Notes: generated from the sequence alone by a model not told the origin. 64,000 bases of DNA from Microglena sp. YARC (GCA_022414725.1 CM039463.1:38152816-38216815); one strand, 5' to 3'; shown: positions 40,469-50,713, numbered from the stretch's first letter. A program made the numbers and translations.

Positions 40469-43400
40469 ATTCCCCCTTCTCTAGCCCTAGCCTTCTCCTG
40501 AAGTCTAGTACTCTTTCGAATGAGAAACTCATCAGGGGTTACAGTCGCATAATCCCCGTGAGTAGGTTTTTTAACCGTTTTAGGTTTTGGGTCGTTGGCA
40601 CCTATCACGGGTCGTACCCGAGAAGGGTGTTGTCTCCAATACAAATCGATTTGTTCAGAGCACATAGGTAACAACTCTTCTTCGAGTTCCCAAGAGTGAA
40701 CATGGTCTGAGTGTAACCATTGTACATAGTAATACACCGTACCAGACTGTATCTTGTGATCAACAACGTTGCTAATCTCGTAGATAGGTTCACCGCATGT
40801 GCGTAACAATTCCGGATTTGGTCTAATAAACCCAGTCCCGTCGGATAGGTATTCTTTGACAAGAGATACGTGAAACGTTGGATGAATCTTCCATCCTTCG
40901 GGGAGGGATAGAGTCACTGCAATGGTCTCCCCCCTCTTTTGGATAGTGTGAGAGATTTTGTAGGGACCAACGAATCTGGGCATGAGCTTCCGAGTCATAC
41001 CAGGCCAGTATTTGATGTTCTTCGAGTTCAACAAAACTTCCTGACCGTGAGTATACTTCACCGGTCGACGGTGCAAGTCTGCATACGTTTTTTGACGATC
41101 CTTCGCGGATTTAAGCGCTGCCTTGGCCGTGTCATATGCGTTATTCATATGCTCGACCCAGGACAGGGCTGGTTGATGTGCCGTAGCGATGACATCATCT
41201 GATGGTTGTAGTGCCACTCGAGGGTATCTACCGTACAGCAACCGAAACGGAAAATCTCGAATGCTTCTGTTGTACGAGTTGTTGATGGCGAATTGTGCAT
41301 TCGGCAAAAGACTGGCCCAATTTTTCTGATTCGCAGAGGAAAAATGGCGAAGAGTGTCTTCGAGAACACTGTTCATTCGTTCTGTTTGACCATCTGTTTG
41401 TGGGTGAAATGCAGTCGACATTCCAGGGCGGATAGCGCACAGAGTTAATAGTGTTTGCCAAAACTTATTCGTGAACTTAACATCCCGATCAGAGATGATG
41501 GAAAGCGGATGGCCTTGTTCGCTGAGCACGCGCTCGTGGAACAGGGTAGCAATCTTTTCAGCGTCGTCTGTCGTTTTGCATGGGATAAGTTTGACCATCT
41601 TCGTAAGGCGATCAACGATCACGTAGATCTGATCAAAACCATTCGATTTCGGTAGCCCAACGATGAAGTCCATGGACAGTGAATCGAAGGGGGCGGTCGG
41701 AATCGAAAGGGGTTGAAGGTTACTCTGCGGGTTCTGATGTGAAATTTTTACCCGTTGGCAAGAATCACAGTGGCGTACGTAATCAACGACATCGAGTCGC
41801 ATGGCAGGCCACCAATAGTAGCGTGCAACAGATCGAAAAGTTCGGTCGATGCCTCCATGTCCACTTCGTTGGGTATCGAGGAAAGCAAACAAAATCCGAG
41901 CTTTGAGCGAATTACCATTTGGTACAACGATCTGCGACTCAGATGCTGCTCGTATGGATTTGCCGGTGCCAACCCAGAAACCATCTGCCCGTTTGGAGAG
42001 GTACTTGGTATTGTGCGGATTATCGAACCACAAGTCTTCCGTGTAACCATGCAGAATATCTGGGGCTATTTCGCGCATGTGGAGTGGGTCATTTGCGGAC
42101 AGCCTCTGAATGAACAAAGCCGTAGCCTCTGAGAAGGCTGGATTCCTACTCAGAGGGTCAGCTACGTTAGTACGGCCCGCGATATGAGCCCACTTCATGT
42201 TCGTGAAGCGCGAGAAAAACTCAAGATATCGTGCCTGCTTTCTGCTCAGCATGGGCTGATTTGCAAGGTAGACGAGGGGTTCGTGGTCGGTGTCAAGTTC
42301 GAACTTGCCAGTGCAACCTTCGAGGTAGCATTGCCATTCTTTCAAGGCCAAGTACACTGCGAGTAATTCTTGCTCGCCCGTGGAGTAGTTTCGTTCAGCG
42401 CTTGAGGATTTGTGAGAGTGGTACGCGATGGGTCGCCCATCTTGCATGAGAACGCCCCGTGTACCAACGACAGAAGCATCGGTTACCGCCCGATAGTCCT
42501 TCGCTGGGTCAGGGTGTGCAAGCAAAGGAGCCTTCGTAAGACTTTCTTTGATGCCGAGGAATGCCTCCTGGCAGGCTTGGGTCCAAACAATTTGAAATGC
42601 AGGTCCCTTGAGCCCTGCCTGTCGTTTCCCGAGTGGTTTCGGACTTGGTGTCACCGTCGGTGATTTTGTCAGTCCTGGCGGTTTCAATTTCGGTGAAATC
42701 GGTGTTGGCCTGTCTGTTAGATTCGAAATCTGGATTAGAGGGGCTGCGAGCGTCGAGTAACCTTGGATAAACTTTCTGAAAAAGTTAGAGAGTCCCAGGA
42801 ACTGCTGAACTTCCTTCGAGGAGGTAGGTGTGGGCCAATCTGCAACTGCTTTCACCTTCGTTTCGTTGACTCGGACGCCTTCACCGGAGAGCACATGCCC
42901 TAGGTATTTGACTTCCGGTCTATAGAAGAAACACTTTTCTCGTTTAAGAAAGAGGTGGTTATTTTCAAGACGTTGTAACACAATTCGAATGTGTTTTTCG
43001 TGTTCTTCATCATTACTACTGTAGATGAGAATATCATCCAAGTAAATGACGACGAATTTGGCAATTAAATCTCTGAACACGGTGTTCATGACTTTTGTAA
43101 AGGCCGAGGGTGCATTTGCTAGCCCAAAAGGGAGAACCTTGAATTCATAGAGTCCCATCGGGGTTATGAACGCAGTTTTCGGGACGTCTGAATCATGTAA
43201 CCGTATGTTGTGGTATGCATTACGTAAATCCAGATTTGAGAACACACTAGCTCCTCGAACTGAGTCAAACAGATCGTCAATTCGTGGGAGGGGATAGCGA
43301 TTTGGTACCGTGACCTTGTTCAATTTACGATAGTCGATAGCCATCCTCCAAGAGCCATCGGGTTTGGCGATGAAAAGGACTGGTGCGCCCCACGGGCTCG

Positions 43401-44442
43401 AGCTAGGGCTGATGTAGCCTTTGGCCAACAAGTCTCTAACTTGGTTTTGGACCTCTAGCAGTTTTGCGGGGGACAACCTGTGTCCTCGAGAGAATTGTGG
43501 GGATGCCGCCTCCGTGAGGGGGCATACGAATGGGGTGTCAGCCCTAAGGTCAGAAATCTTGTCTGCCGGGGCGAAGACCTTTTTAAAGTCCGTTTCGCAA
43601 CCCGAGATTATCCGTTCGTGTTTCGTTTGTTGCACCGTGTTTGCTTGTGCGGCCGTTACTCGAATTGTAAAGGCATCGTCGTCTTGGTCCACTGATGTGA
43701 CTAGGACTTCGAAACAATTGAGTTTTTGTTTTGATTTGCGGATAAACTTTTTAAGTGCTCTGTTCGACAGGACTCCTGGCGTTTTTCGCTGTGCTGTGTC
43801 AAAAAATTCGATACGTGCCAAAGTATAAGCAACCAATTCCTTGATGGAGAGAGGTTCCGACTCGAGTCGGGTGGAGTACAGTTCGACTGCTACTCTACGT
43901 TTATGCTTTTTAGCTATTTTGAAACTGGCTCTGAGACGTGTCTCTTCAAAACCAATGCAGCACCCCGTCTGCATCATCCAACTTCTTCCGAGAAGTGCGG
44001 TGGTGCCGGGCCCTAGCGTAGGGAGGACATAAGCAGATTTAATTTCTGACCTATGTTTGCCTAAGTTCAGGACAAAACTCGTTCTCGTAGTAGTGAGGAC
44101 TTGGGATCCATCAGCTACCCGCACCATGACTGGTGAGCCCGTAAAGGTGGCTAAACTTGCCCTAGCACAGAATTCTGCGTCTACGAAGACAGAGTCTGCT
44201 CCACTGTCAATGAGAACTTTGCCAGATACCCCCGATAGGGTGGCCTCAAAGTGTGCGGTAGCTTGGTCCGCGTGGACACAAGCTGTTGTGCAAGCAGATA
44301 TGCATGGAATGGCAGGAGGCGGGGGCAGGGTCGGAAGGCAAGGAGGGGATGTGGTCTGTGCTGTAGATGGTGTTACACAGATAGTAGGGGACGGAAACTG
44401 AAACAGAACATCCCTATCTATGTCTACAAGCAGACCTACATC
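40390..44442 (-). CDS. gypsy Pol: protease, RT, RNase H, integrase, chromodomain
   Basis: The frame is continuous from the codon after the Gag TAG to TAG at 40390 (~1350 codons); the first ATG is at 44127. Protease VLIDSGADSVF (DSGA at 44197-44208) lies upstream of that ATG. Reverse transcriptase: SPWGAPVLFIAKPDGSWRM, YRKLNKVTVPNRYPLPRIDD, FSNLDLRNAYHNIRL, LPFGLANAPSAFTKVM and catalytic YLDD. RNase H: TDASVVGTRGVLMQDGRPIA, GEQELLAVYLALKEW and TDHEPLVYL. Integrase: H2C2 finger (HGGIDRTF ... HCDSCQ), MDFIVGLP, ISDRDVKF and HPQTDGQTERMN. Chromodomain: EPIYEISNVVDHKIQSGTVY then YVQWLHSDHVHSWELEEELL. A Pro/Lys-rich insert separates RT and RNase H. Confidence 0.95.
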   Translation of the reverse strand, partial: DVGLLVDIDRDVLFQFPSPTICVTPSTAQTTSPPCLPTLPPPPAIPCISACTTACVHADQATAHFEATLSGVSGKVLIDSGADSVFVDAEFCARASLATFTGSPVMVRVADGSQVLTTTRTSFVLNLGKHRSEIKSAYVLPTLGPGTTALLGRSWMMQTGCCIGFEETRLRASFKIAKKHKRRVAVELYSTRLESEPLSIKELVAYTLARIEFFDTAQRKTPGVLSNRALKKFIRKSKQKLNCFEVLVTSVDQDDDAFTIRVTAAQANTVQQTKHERIISGCETDFKKVFAPADKISDLRADTPFVCPLTEAASPQFSRGHRLSPAKLLEVQNQVRDLLAKGYISPSSSPWGAPVLFIAKPDGSWRMAIDYRKLNKVTVPNRYPLPRIDDLFDSVRGASVFSNLDLRNAYHNIRLHDSDVPKTAFITPMGLYEFKVLPFGLANAPSAFTKVMNTVFRDLIAKFVVIYLDDILIYSSNDEEHEKHIRIVLQRLENNHLFLKREKCFFYRPEVKYLGHVLSGEGVRVNETKVKAVADWPTPTSSKEVQQFLGLSNFFRKFIQGYSTLAAPLIQISNLTDRPTPISPKLKPPGLTKSPTVTPSPKPLGKRQAGLKGPAFQIVWTQACQEAFLGIKESLTKAPLLAHPDPAKDYRAVTDASVVGTRGVLMQDGRPIAYHSHKSSSAERNYSTGEQELLAVYLALKEWQCYLEGCTGKFELDTDHEPLVYLANQPMLSRKQARYLEFFSRFTNMKWAHIAGRTNVADPLSRNPAFSEATALFIQRLSANDPLHMREIAPDILHGYTEDLWFDNPHNTKYLSKRADGFWVGTGKSIRAASESQIVVPNGNSLKARILFAFLDTQRSGHGGIDRTFRSVARYYWWPAMRLDVVDYVRHCDSCQRVKISHQNPQSNLQPLSIPTAPFDSLSMDFIVGLPKSNGFDQIYVIVDRLTKMVKLIPCKTTDDAEKIATLFHERVLSEQGHPLSIISDRDVKFTNKFWQTLLTLCAIRPGMSTAFHPQTDGQTERMNSVLEDTLRHFSSANQKNWASLLPNAQFAINNSYNRSIRDFPFRLLYGRYPRVALQPSDDVIATAHQPALSWVEHMNNAYDTAKAALKSAKDRQKTYADLHRRPVKYTHGQEVLLNSKNIKYWPGMTRKLMPRFVGPYKISHTIQKRGETIAVTLSLPEGWKIHPTFHVSLVKEYLSDGTGFIRPNPELLRTCGEPIYEISNVVDHKIQSGTVYYYVQWLHSDHVHSWELEEELLPMCSEQIDLYWRQHPSRVRPVIGANDPKPKTVKKPTHGDYATVTPDEFLIRKSTRLQEKARAREGGIVVDNDPPTELPRGGDDFPTDDERLL
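40469..40482 (-). promoter_or_regulatory. polypurine tract
   Basis: AGAGAAGGGGGAAT on the minus strand, directly next to the 3' LTR, the normal site for plus-strand priming. It is also coding (REGG in Pol). Confidence 0.8.
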
Positions 44443-46119
44443 CTACTTCCTAACGGTAGGGCAGCTAGGGCACTTGGAGGGGGCAGTGGCTGTAGCGGCC
44501 GTGCGCTTCGTACCACACTTGTAACATAAGTTACCCTCCTTAGCTAGTTTAATAGCATCCGGTGTCCAGGGCTGACCGTCAGCCTGCTTCCACTTATGCT
44601 TTTCAGCAAATTGTAGCTGTCCCGCAGGGCTGGAAAAGGGCGGCGGGCCCGTTGCAGCTGGAGTCTGGGCCGTGCCCTTCTTGTGCTTGTGCTGGGTGGA
44701 CCCCTCGTGAGGTCCACCAGGCCGTTTGCCTTTTGCCTGAACGTACATGGCCGAGGTAGGGGTTGGTGTTTTGGTGGCAGCAAGTTCAGTTTCAATGGCA
44801 GCAGCATGTTCGACAAGCTCGTCTAAAGAGGAAAATCGGCCTCCTTGTGCAGCAGTACGTCTGCGGCATCGTGCCTCGATGGTTGGAATCAGACCAAACC
44901 GAAACAGAACTAGCTGATCATCCAATTGCATACCCCCGGCAATGCGCACTTCGTTTTGGAAAGCCATAGCGTAATGCCTAACCGTCGTGGTCTGCCGAAT
45001 CGAGTTGGCATGCAGCCGTTGGCGTGCATTGATGTCGTCGTCAGCATGGTAGGGGTCATAGAAGTTTAGGAACTGAGTTTTTATCTCAGCCCACGTAATG
45101 GCCGGTGACGCGGTCATATAGGGGTCTAGCCACTCGGCAGCTACCCCACCAAAGAAGTTTGGTATGTTGGATGGTACTAACATATGGTGCAACGTGCAAT
45201 ATGACTCTAGCAACTTCCACCAAATCCTACCCCTCGGGAGCTTCTTATCTTCTACCCCAGTCCAAAGGGATGGACGTTCATACTTGCCAACTAAGGGCCT
45301 CGGGACCGAGGGCAAAACATGTGACTCTACCTTAGCTGCCGCACCTTGTAGCTCAGCCACTTTGGCCTTGGCCTCCAGCAGCTCAATCTGGGCACGTAGA
45401 GCCATTAAAGCGTCCGAATGAGGTCCAGCGGGAGGGCCAACAGCGGGCGGTCCTGCAGCGGGCGCTTCAGCAGCGGGCTGGCCAGCAGCAGGCGATCCAT
45501 CAGCAGGGGGGCCCGCAGGCAGTCCAGCTGTGGGGGCCGCGGGTTGTCCAGCGGGGGCGGGGGGCGTTGCAGGCGATCCAGCAGCGGGGCCATCCGGTGG
45601 TCCAGCGGGGGCGGGGGGCGTTGCAGGCGATCCAGCAGCGGGGCCCTCAGGTGGTCCAGCGGGGGGCGTTTGCTGGGCCTTCAGGAGAGCGGAAACTCGA
45701 AGTGTCTCCTGTTCGGCATCCTTCATTCGCATTTGGAGCCGAGCCATCTCCTCAAGGTGCTTGGATGCGGTGGCCTCGGCCTCGTGATGGTGAAGAAGTT
45801 CGAGGCTAGCGATAACCCTGTCCTTCTCCACGAGGGCAACGTGCGCGGCAGCCTTGCCAAGCGGCGTGGAGTCAGGCCTTGTGGCGACCTTCTTGCCATT
45901 GACTTTGACAGCCATCCGCGCTTCCTTCAGCTCCTTCTCGGTAGCTGAAAGGTCGGGAGGCGAAGGTGCCGGCCCTCCAGCGCCTTTTCTTTTCTCCTTG
46001 GAGAGCTCGTGCAGCTCCCAAGCCTTGACTTGCTGGACGAGCTCCTCGTGGTCCATGTCGTCAACATCCGGGACCTCAGAAGGTGGAGCCGCAGCAGCGT
46101 GGGCTGAAGAAGAGGCCAT
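44443..46119 (-). CDS. gypsy Gag
   Basis: 558 codons ending AAG TAG, with Pol open in the same frame. N-terminal charged helices; residues ~160-235 hold tandem PAGPPDGPAAGSPATPPAPA repeats; then a predicted coiled coil and a retrotransposon Gag domain (FFGGVAAEWLDPYMTASPAI, TWAEIKTQFLNFYDPYHADD, RQLHANSIRQTTTVRHYAMA-like region). The nucleocapsid end has CYKCGTKR ... KCPSC, two CxxC pairs instead of the usual CCHC knuckle. Confidence 0.92.
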   Translation of the reverse strand: MASSSAHAAAAPPSEVPDVDDMDHEELVQQVKAWELHELSKEKRKGAGGPAPSPPDLSATEKELKEARMAVKVNGKKVATRPDSTPLGKAAAHVALVEKDRVIASLELLHHHEAEATASKHLEEMARLQMRMKDAEQETLRVSALLKAQQTPPAGPPEGPAAGSPATPPAPAGPPDGPAAGSPATPPAPAGQPAAPTAGLPAGPPADGSPAAGQPAAEAPAAGPPAVGPPAGPHSDALMALRAQIELLEAKAKVAELQGAAAKVESHVLPSVPRPLVGKYERPSLWTGVEDKKLPRGRIWWKLLESYCTLHHMLVPSNIPNFFGGVAAEWLDPYMTASPAITWAEIKTQFLNFYDPYHADDDINARQRLHANSIRQTTTVRHYAMAFQNEVRIAGGMQLDDQLVLFRFGLIPTIEARCRRRTAAQGGRFSSLDELVEHAAAIETELAATKTPTPTSAMYVQAKGKRPGGPHEGSTQHKHKKGTAQTPAATGPPPFSSPAGQLQFAEKHKWKQADGQPWTPDAIKLAKEGNLCYKCGTKRTAATATAPSKCPSCPTVRK

Positions 46120-46191
46120 ACTCGGTGATGGTGGGCTCGAGGGGACGTCGGGGGGGGGGAGTTAAGCGAGTGGCGCGGTTTGAAAGCGCGA

Positions 46192-46208
46192 CCAGGCTCC
46201 CGAAACCA
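46192..46208 (-). promoter_or_regulatory. gypsy primer binding site
   Basis: TGGTTTCGGGAGCCTGG starts two bases after the 5' LTR, complementary to a tRNA 3' end CCAGGCTCCCGAAACCA. The tRNA species is not identified. Confidence 0.75.
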
Positions 46209-46210
46209 AT

Positions 46211-46505
46211 TGTGGTATATGAATACCTTGTAACACGGAGTGTCTTGTAACTGGAAGCCTAAGAAATGATCTCAGGAGTTTAGACGGCCCTAAGAGTCAG
46301 AAGCACGGCTTAAGACTCCCTTCCCGCTTCCAGCGCGTCTAGACCCTAATGGAACCCTCGTTTTAGGTATTCCCGAGTAGCTGATCAGACACTGATCAGT
46401 GGGTCAATTCGCTCGGTTTCAACTGCCTACAGAAGTCGTTCGTCATCTGTCGGAAAGTCGTCACCACCGCGTGGCAACTCAGTGGGAGGATCGTTATCCA
46501 CCACA
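46211..46505 (-). repeat. gypsy 5' LTR
   Basis: 295 bp, two substitutions from the 3' LTR. It carries a non-functional copy of the Pol C-terminal codons. Confidence 0.95.
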
Positions 46506-46595
46506 TTACCCACCTATGCATACCTCCCCCCAGTCCACTAGGCCCTGACTGAAGCTGTGGAATGCTGCCATTGCTGTTTTCCTGTATCCTGCTCT

Positions 46596-47070
46596 TTACA
46601 TCTTCCTATTCTTCACTCCGACCATGTGCCTGCTGCCTGAACTCCCAGCCATGACGGTGCAGGATAGCAGCTCGATGAGGGCTGAGGCGGCTTCATACTC
46701 AGTGGATTCCTCTTGCGTGAGAGGAGTAGGGGGAGAAGGTGTTTCATACTCGGCAGCCGAGGGAGATGCCTGAATGGATGTGCTAGCTGCTGCTGGTGAT
46801 GTAGGACCTAGCAAGGCTGAGATGTTGGTACTAGAAGCAGCAGCAGTGCTACCAACAGCAGCTGCAATGCTATCATCAAGAGTATCTGTGCAGATGACAG
46901 CATCTCCATCATCAAGGGCGATAGCAACAGCATCTGCACCTGGCTTTGCATGCGATAATAAGAATGGGCTCCATGAGCACGGAGACCTTGAGGCCTTGCT
47001 CGTGATCCCTTGTTCGGCATGATGATGTGAGGCAGGGCAAGATTGTTCTAGGTTGAACTCCTGCTGCTGC

Positions 47071-47109
<39 letters not shown>

Positions 47110-48923
47110 GATCGTTGTCTTTTCCACTGCTGTGGTTGCTGCTGCTGCTCTGGCCATAGCTGCGGCTGCTGTGGCTGCTGTTGCAGCAGCTGTAGTTGCT
47201 GTTGCATGTGTTGCAGCTGCTGCTGTGGTTGCAGCTGTAGCGGCTGTTGCTGCTGTGGCCATAGTGATGGCTGCTGTGGCTGTTGTTGTTGTTGTTGCTG
47301 ATGTTGCAGCAGCTGTAGTTGCTGTTGCAGCTGTAGTTGCTGTTGCAGCTGTAGCTGCTTTTGCAGGTGTTGCAGCTGTTGTTGCTGTCGCTGCTGCTGC
47401 TGCTCCAGCTGCAACTGCTGGTGCTGCTGGTTCAATTGCTGCTGCTGCTGCCACTGCGGCTGTTGCTTTTGCTGCTGCTGATGCTCCTGCTTCAGCTGTA
47501 GATGCTGCTGCCACTGCGGCTGTTGCTTTTGCTCCTGCTTCAGCTGTGGACGTTGGTGGTCCTGCTCCTGCTTCCTAAGTTGCTGACGCTGTGGCTGCTG
47601 CTTCTGGTGCTGCTGTTGCCGCCTTTGCATTGTTAACAAATTGGTCGACATTGCGACCAGGAGCAACAATTGGTCAACATTACGGCCAGGAGCGGTAGAG
47701 GTTGGAGCGGTGGCAAGAGCAGCACAGCTATTGGTGGTGGCACGTGGCGCAGCAGTGGCAGCAACAGCAGTGCCACTTGTCCCGGGAGCGATCAAATCAA
47801 TGACTTTATTGCTTAGGGAAAAGTGTTTGTTTTGCCTCTGCTGCACCTGGCATTGTTGTTTGTGCTGCTGCTTTTGGCTGTGCTGTTGCTCTAGTTCCCG
47901 TATCTGCGCCTGCAGCTGCCCAATCTTCATCGATAGTGCCTGATTTCGGGGCACTTGACGTTGACCCGACCCCCCTCCTCCACTTGGAGTCGCCTCCTCA
48001 TTGAGTTTTCTGCCATCGCCTCTGTCATCCTGCCTTCCCCCACCACCTGCACCATCTTGTCTTCCCCCACTACCGCCATCATCCTGCCTGCCCCCACCAC
48101 CCCCATCATGTTGCCCACTCCCATAGCCCGTACGCGGCATGTTTAGCTGGACCCTCTTAAATGAAGCTGTGTTCACGGAGGGGAGAGTAGCCTGGAAGGT
48201 TGAGGGAACAGTTTGTAAAATTGGCATGAATGGGAGAGAGGGAGGCATGGAGAGGTGTGAGCCTTGTCTTTGATTGGAGGCATCAGCTGAGGATAGAGAA
48301 GGAAGCTGTGATAGCTTGGAGGCAAGATGTGAACCTTGTGTAAGAGTGGTCTCATCAAGAGAGAAGATGGGAGGAAGCTGGGAGAGCTTGCAGGGGGAGG
48401 TTTGAGCCTCGAGAGGAGGAAGCTGTGAGAGCTTGAAGGGGAGTTGTGAGGACAGTGCAGAGCAGTCTGGTAGCTCCTCGGGCTCATAATCCTGTAGTTG
48501 CGTTGGCGTGTAAAGCCTGGGGGCGAGGGACTCCTCTGTCGCTTCAGCACGTGATGAATGAGGAGGAAGCTGGGGACGCTCGCCAGTGGGAGCGCGTCGT
48601 GCTGGAGTAGTGGTCGCATCAGGAGAGGAGAGGGTGGAAAGCTGGGAGCGCTCGCCACTCGCCTGTGGGAGCGCACACCGGTCACATCTCGCCGCAGGAG
48701 CCTCGAGCCCGTTCAGGGACTCGTGATCCATGCTGCTGAGATCATTAAGCTGTATATACTGGGACACCGCCACCTTTCCTTCCGAGACAGTGCACCCATC
48801 ACCCTCCCGCTGCTTCGAGGGCTCGTCGATCAACGAGAGGCTTCTGAAGTAGGCACTCTCGATTGTGAAATCGGACACATTGGGCTGTATCTGAGGTGCA
48901 AATACCCTCAAAAATTGCATCAT
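46596..48923 (-). CDS. glutamine-rich low-complexity protein (possible transcription cofactor)
   Basis: 775 codons, intact. Residues 1-85 are the only globular-looking part (MMQFLRVFAPQIQPNVSDFT...). Residues 160-210 carry three KLSQLP motifs among Ser/Pro-rich sequence. 266-310 is a Gly-rich GGRQDD repeat. 330-350 is a short coiled coil (MKIGQLQAQIRELEQQ). ~435-640 is Gln-rich with runs up to 11 Gln. The tail is acidic, Ser/Ala-rich and ends RHMVGVKNRKM. Poly-Gln plus short coiled coil recalls transcriptional coactivators such as Med15-like proteins, but no diagnostic domain is seen. The frame is open upstream of the ATG (PEYVQIRMMQF), with a possible acceptor GTCCAG at 48930-48935, so 48923 may be within an internal exon. 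Confidence 0.65.
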
Positions 48924-49314
48924 GCGAATCTGGACGTATTCCGGCAGGCGGGAAGGAAACAGGGGCAGAGTCGTTTCATTGTTTGTAGCGGAACGCTAGA
49001 CCAATGGGCATATCAAAAAGGCTACTCGAGATGTCAAGATACCAAATTACCGAGTATAAGGCACATACGCCAGAGATACAGACTAGTGGAGATACTGGCT
49101 ATCCCGCCACATCCCGCCACGTTTCGGGGCTTCCGCCATTTCTCCACTGTTTAGCGCTACTCGCATTGCACGCACCTCTAGCACTGCCCCTGGAGAGCTC
49201 CTCAACTCCGTGGGGATCGGAACATGCTGCATTTCAGGCGGACACCATTCCCGGCGACAAAACAATACGCCTTACGGCTGTCTGCACCTATCAAAAATAC
49301 CCCAGCCCCTTTAT
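48924..49314. other. dispersed repeat upstream of the Gln-rich gene
   Basis: 48988-49105 matches 23105-23222 (ACTCGAGATGTCAAGATAC, CCAGAGATAYAGACTAGT). No gene seen in the rest. Confidence 0.5.
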
Positions 49315-49779
49315 TTAGGGATGGTTAAGCCTGCAAGGTTGGGCCCTCTTGAACGTGCTAAACTCTTGGGGGCCTTTTTCTTTGCTTTTGACAAGGTTGA
49401 CCAAGTGCAGACAGCCGGCGTAGACGAGGGTACGTACATAAGCAAGTAAAGCGGAGAGCTTCGATTGCAGTTGGTTCTGAAATGCCTCTGGATGATAGAA
49501 CGCCAAGATCGCAGTCCAGAAGACAGCCGGCACGTAAACTGACCGAGGGAAAGCAAGGAATACTTCGCCGGTGCCGGTAATCAGGTCGAGGTGCCGGTAA
49601 TCAGATAGCCGGTGCCGGGGAGAGGGGGAAGCTGCAGGTTTGGGAACATCGAGGGGGAGATGTGCCAGATCAGCAGCCGACAGTTGGCGCTGGCAGCTCG
49701 GAGCCGGCAGAGCAGCGAATCCAGGAAATATTGTGGCTGTGGCATCCTCGCCATGAATTAAAGGCCCCCAGCTCTCCAT
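49315..49779 (-). CDS. unassigned 154-codon frame
   Basis: Open frame with a Pro/Ser-rich N-terminal half (LPLDVPKPAASPSPRHRLSD) and a hydrophobic C-terminal half (SVYVPAVFWTAILAFYHPEA, SALLAYVRTLVYAGCLHLVN) that could form one or two membrane helices. No family recognised. It might be an upstream exon of the Gln-rich gene or a separate small gene. No convincing splice sites were chosen. Confidence 0.3.
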   Translation of the reverse strand: MESWGPLIHGEDATATIFPGFAALPAPSCQRQLSAADLAHLPLDVPKPAASPSPRHRLSDYRHLDLITGTGEVFLAFPRSVYVPAVFWTAILAFYHPEAFQNQLQSKLSALLAYVRTLVYAGCLHLVNLVKSKEKGPQEFSTFKRAQPCRLNHP

Positions 49780-49821
49780 GCGAAAATCTGGGTGAGGGTC
49801 AGGGGAGGGAGGGAGCGATGC

Positions 49822-50523
49822 CTAGAAATGAAGGTCGCAGATGAGAAACAATTGCGCATGATTATGGAAAGAGATTTGAGGTTCCGAGGTTGGGATAAGG
49901 TTGCGAGTATCTATTTCCATTCCGGCATTCCTCGCTCGTCGCTCCATGTAGCGCCAGCGCCTGGGGCGAGGATTTCCTGGATGAACGGTTAGGTTTTCCA
50001 GGTTAGGGGTAACGAGCCCTTGTGATATGGGTTTGCCTTTCTTGACATGAGGATGTCCGAGGCCGGCAGCTCCCCCCTTGAGTAGAGTGCAGGAAAAGGT
50101 AGCGGGAAGCTTTCCCCCTTGAATTAAACTGTGGGCTTGAATTCGAACGGTGAGCCCCGTGCGTTCGAACAGGAGATCTGATTTGCAGATATTTACCTCC
50201 GGACTGGCTGCCTCCGGACTAACTTCCCCCCTCCCCTGCCCCCCCGCCCCGGGCCCCGCCCCCCCCGCCCCGCCCACTCCCCAGCCCGCCCCAGCCCCCC
50301 CCCCCCCCCCCCCCCTGACCCGCCCTCGGCCCAACGCCCCAACACACACGCAAGTCCATACGTCGGACTTGAGACAGCTCGACACTCCGTTTTGCCTCGT
50401 TTCGCAACCTCCCTCTCCCGGTCTCCATCGATGAAGATCTGCACATTCACTAGACATTGTTTTCGATCCTCGGCTCACAACCTGCTCCCTGCCTACATGG
50501 GCCACACCAAAGCGTCCAGCCAT
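49822..50523 (-). other. unassigned minus-strand frame
   Basis: 233 open codons interrupted in the middle by a C-rich/G-rich tract (50220-50335). The C-terminal part (KLPATFSCTLLKGGAAGLGH, RRWRYMERRARNAGMEIDTR) looks more protein-like than chance, but there is no recognisable family. Likely non-coding or a gene fragment. Confidence 0.2.
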
Positions 50524-50713
50524 CCATGTGTCTCCCCCCCCTCAAACCTCCCCCTGTGCTTGCCAACATTCACTTTCCAATAGCTTCCTGCACGCTTGCA
50601 CCTTCATCATGCGCTTGAACTTGAACTTGATCTTGATTACATGGCTCCTGCATGCAAGGCTGCCAGCCGTTTTTAGCAATTAAAACAACACATTAAAGCA
50701 GCATCCATCCATA

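Larger units (their letters stand above)
40174..46505 (-). mobile_element. Ty3/gypsy chromovirus, 6332 bp
   Basis: Two 295-bp LTRs (46211-46505 is 5', 40174-40468 is 3') start TGTGGT and end ACCACA, flanked by a perfect 5-bp duplication TTACC (40169-40173 and 46506-46510). I see two LTR differences (near 40342 and 40352), so it is young. Gag and Pol are intact apart from one in-frame TAG between them. RT-RNase H-integrase order and a C-terminal chromodomain define it as a chromovirus. It lies in the same orientation as, and 90 bp beyond the stop of, the Gln-rich gene, probably in its 3' UTR. Confidence 0.95.

Noticed and set aside
33172..44445. Alternative nuclear code with UAG as a sense codon
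   Set aside because: TAG also serves as terminal stop of gypsy Pol (40390) and of the 3208-3573 exon, and it is otherwise absent from long reading frames.
41455..45948. Plus-strand frames opposite the gypsy element
   Set aside because: Antisense shadows of Gag and Pol.
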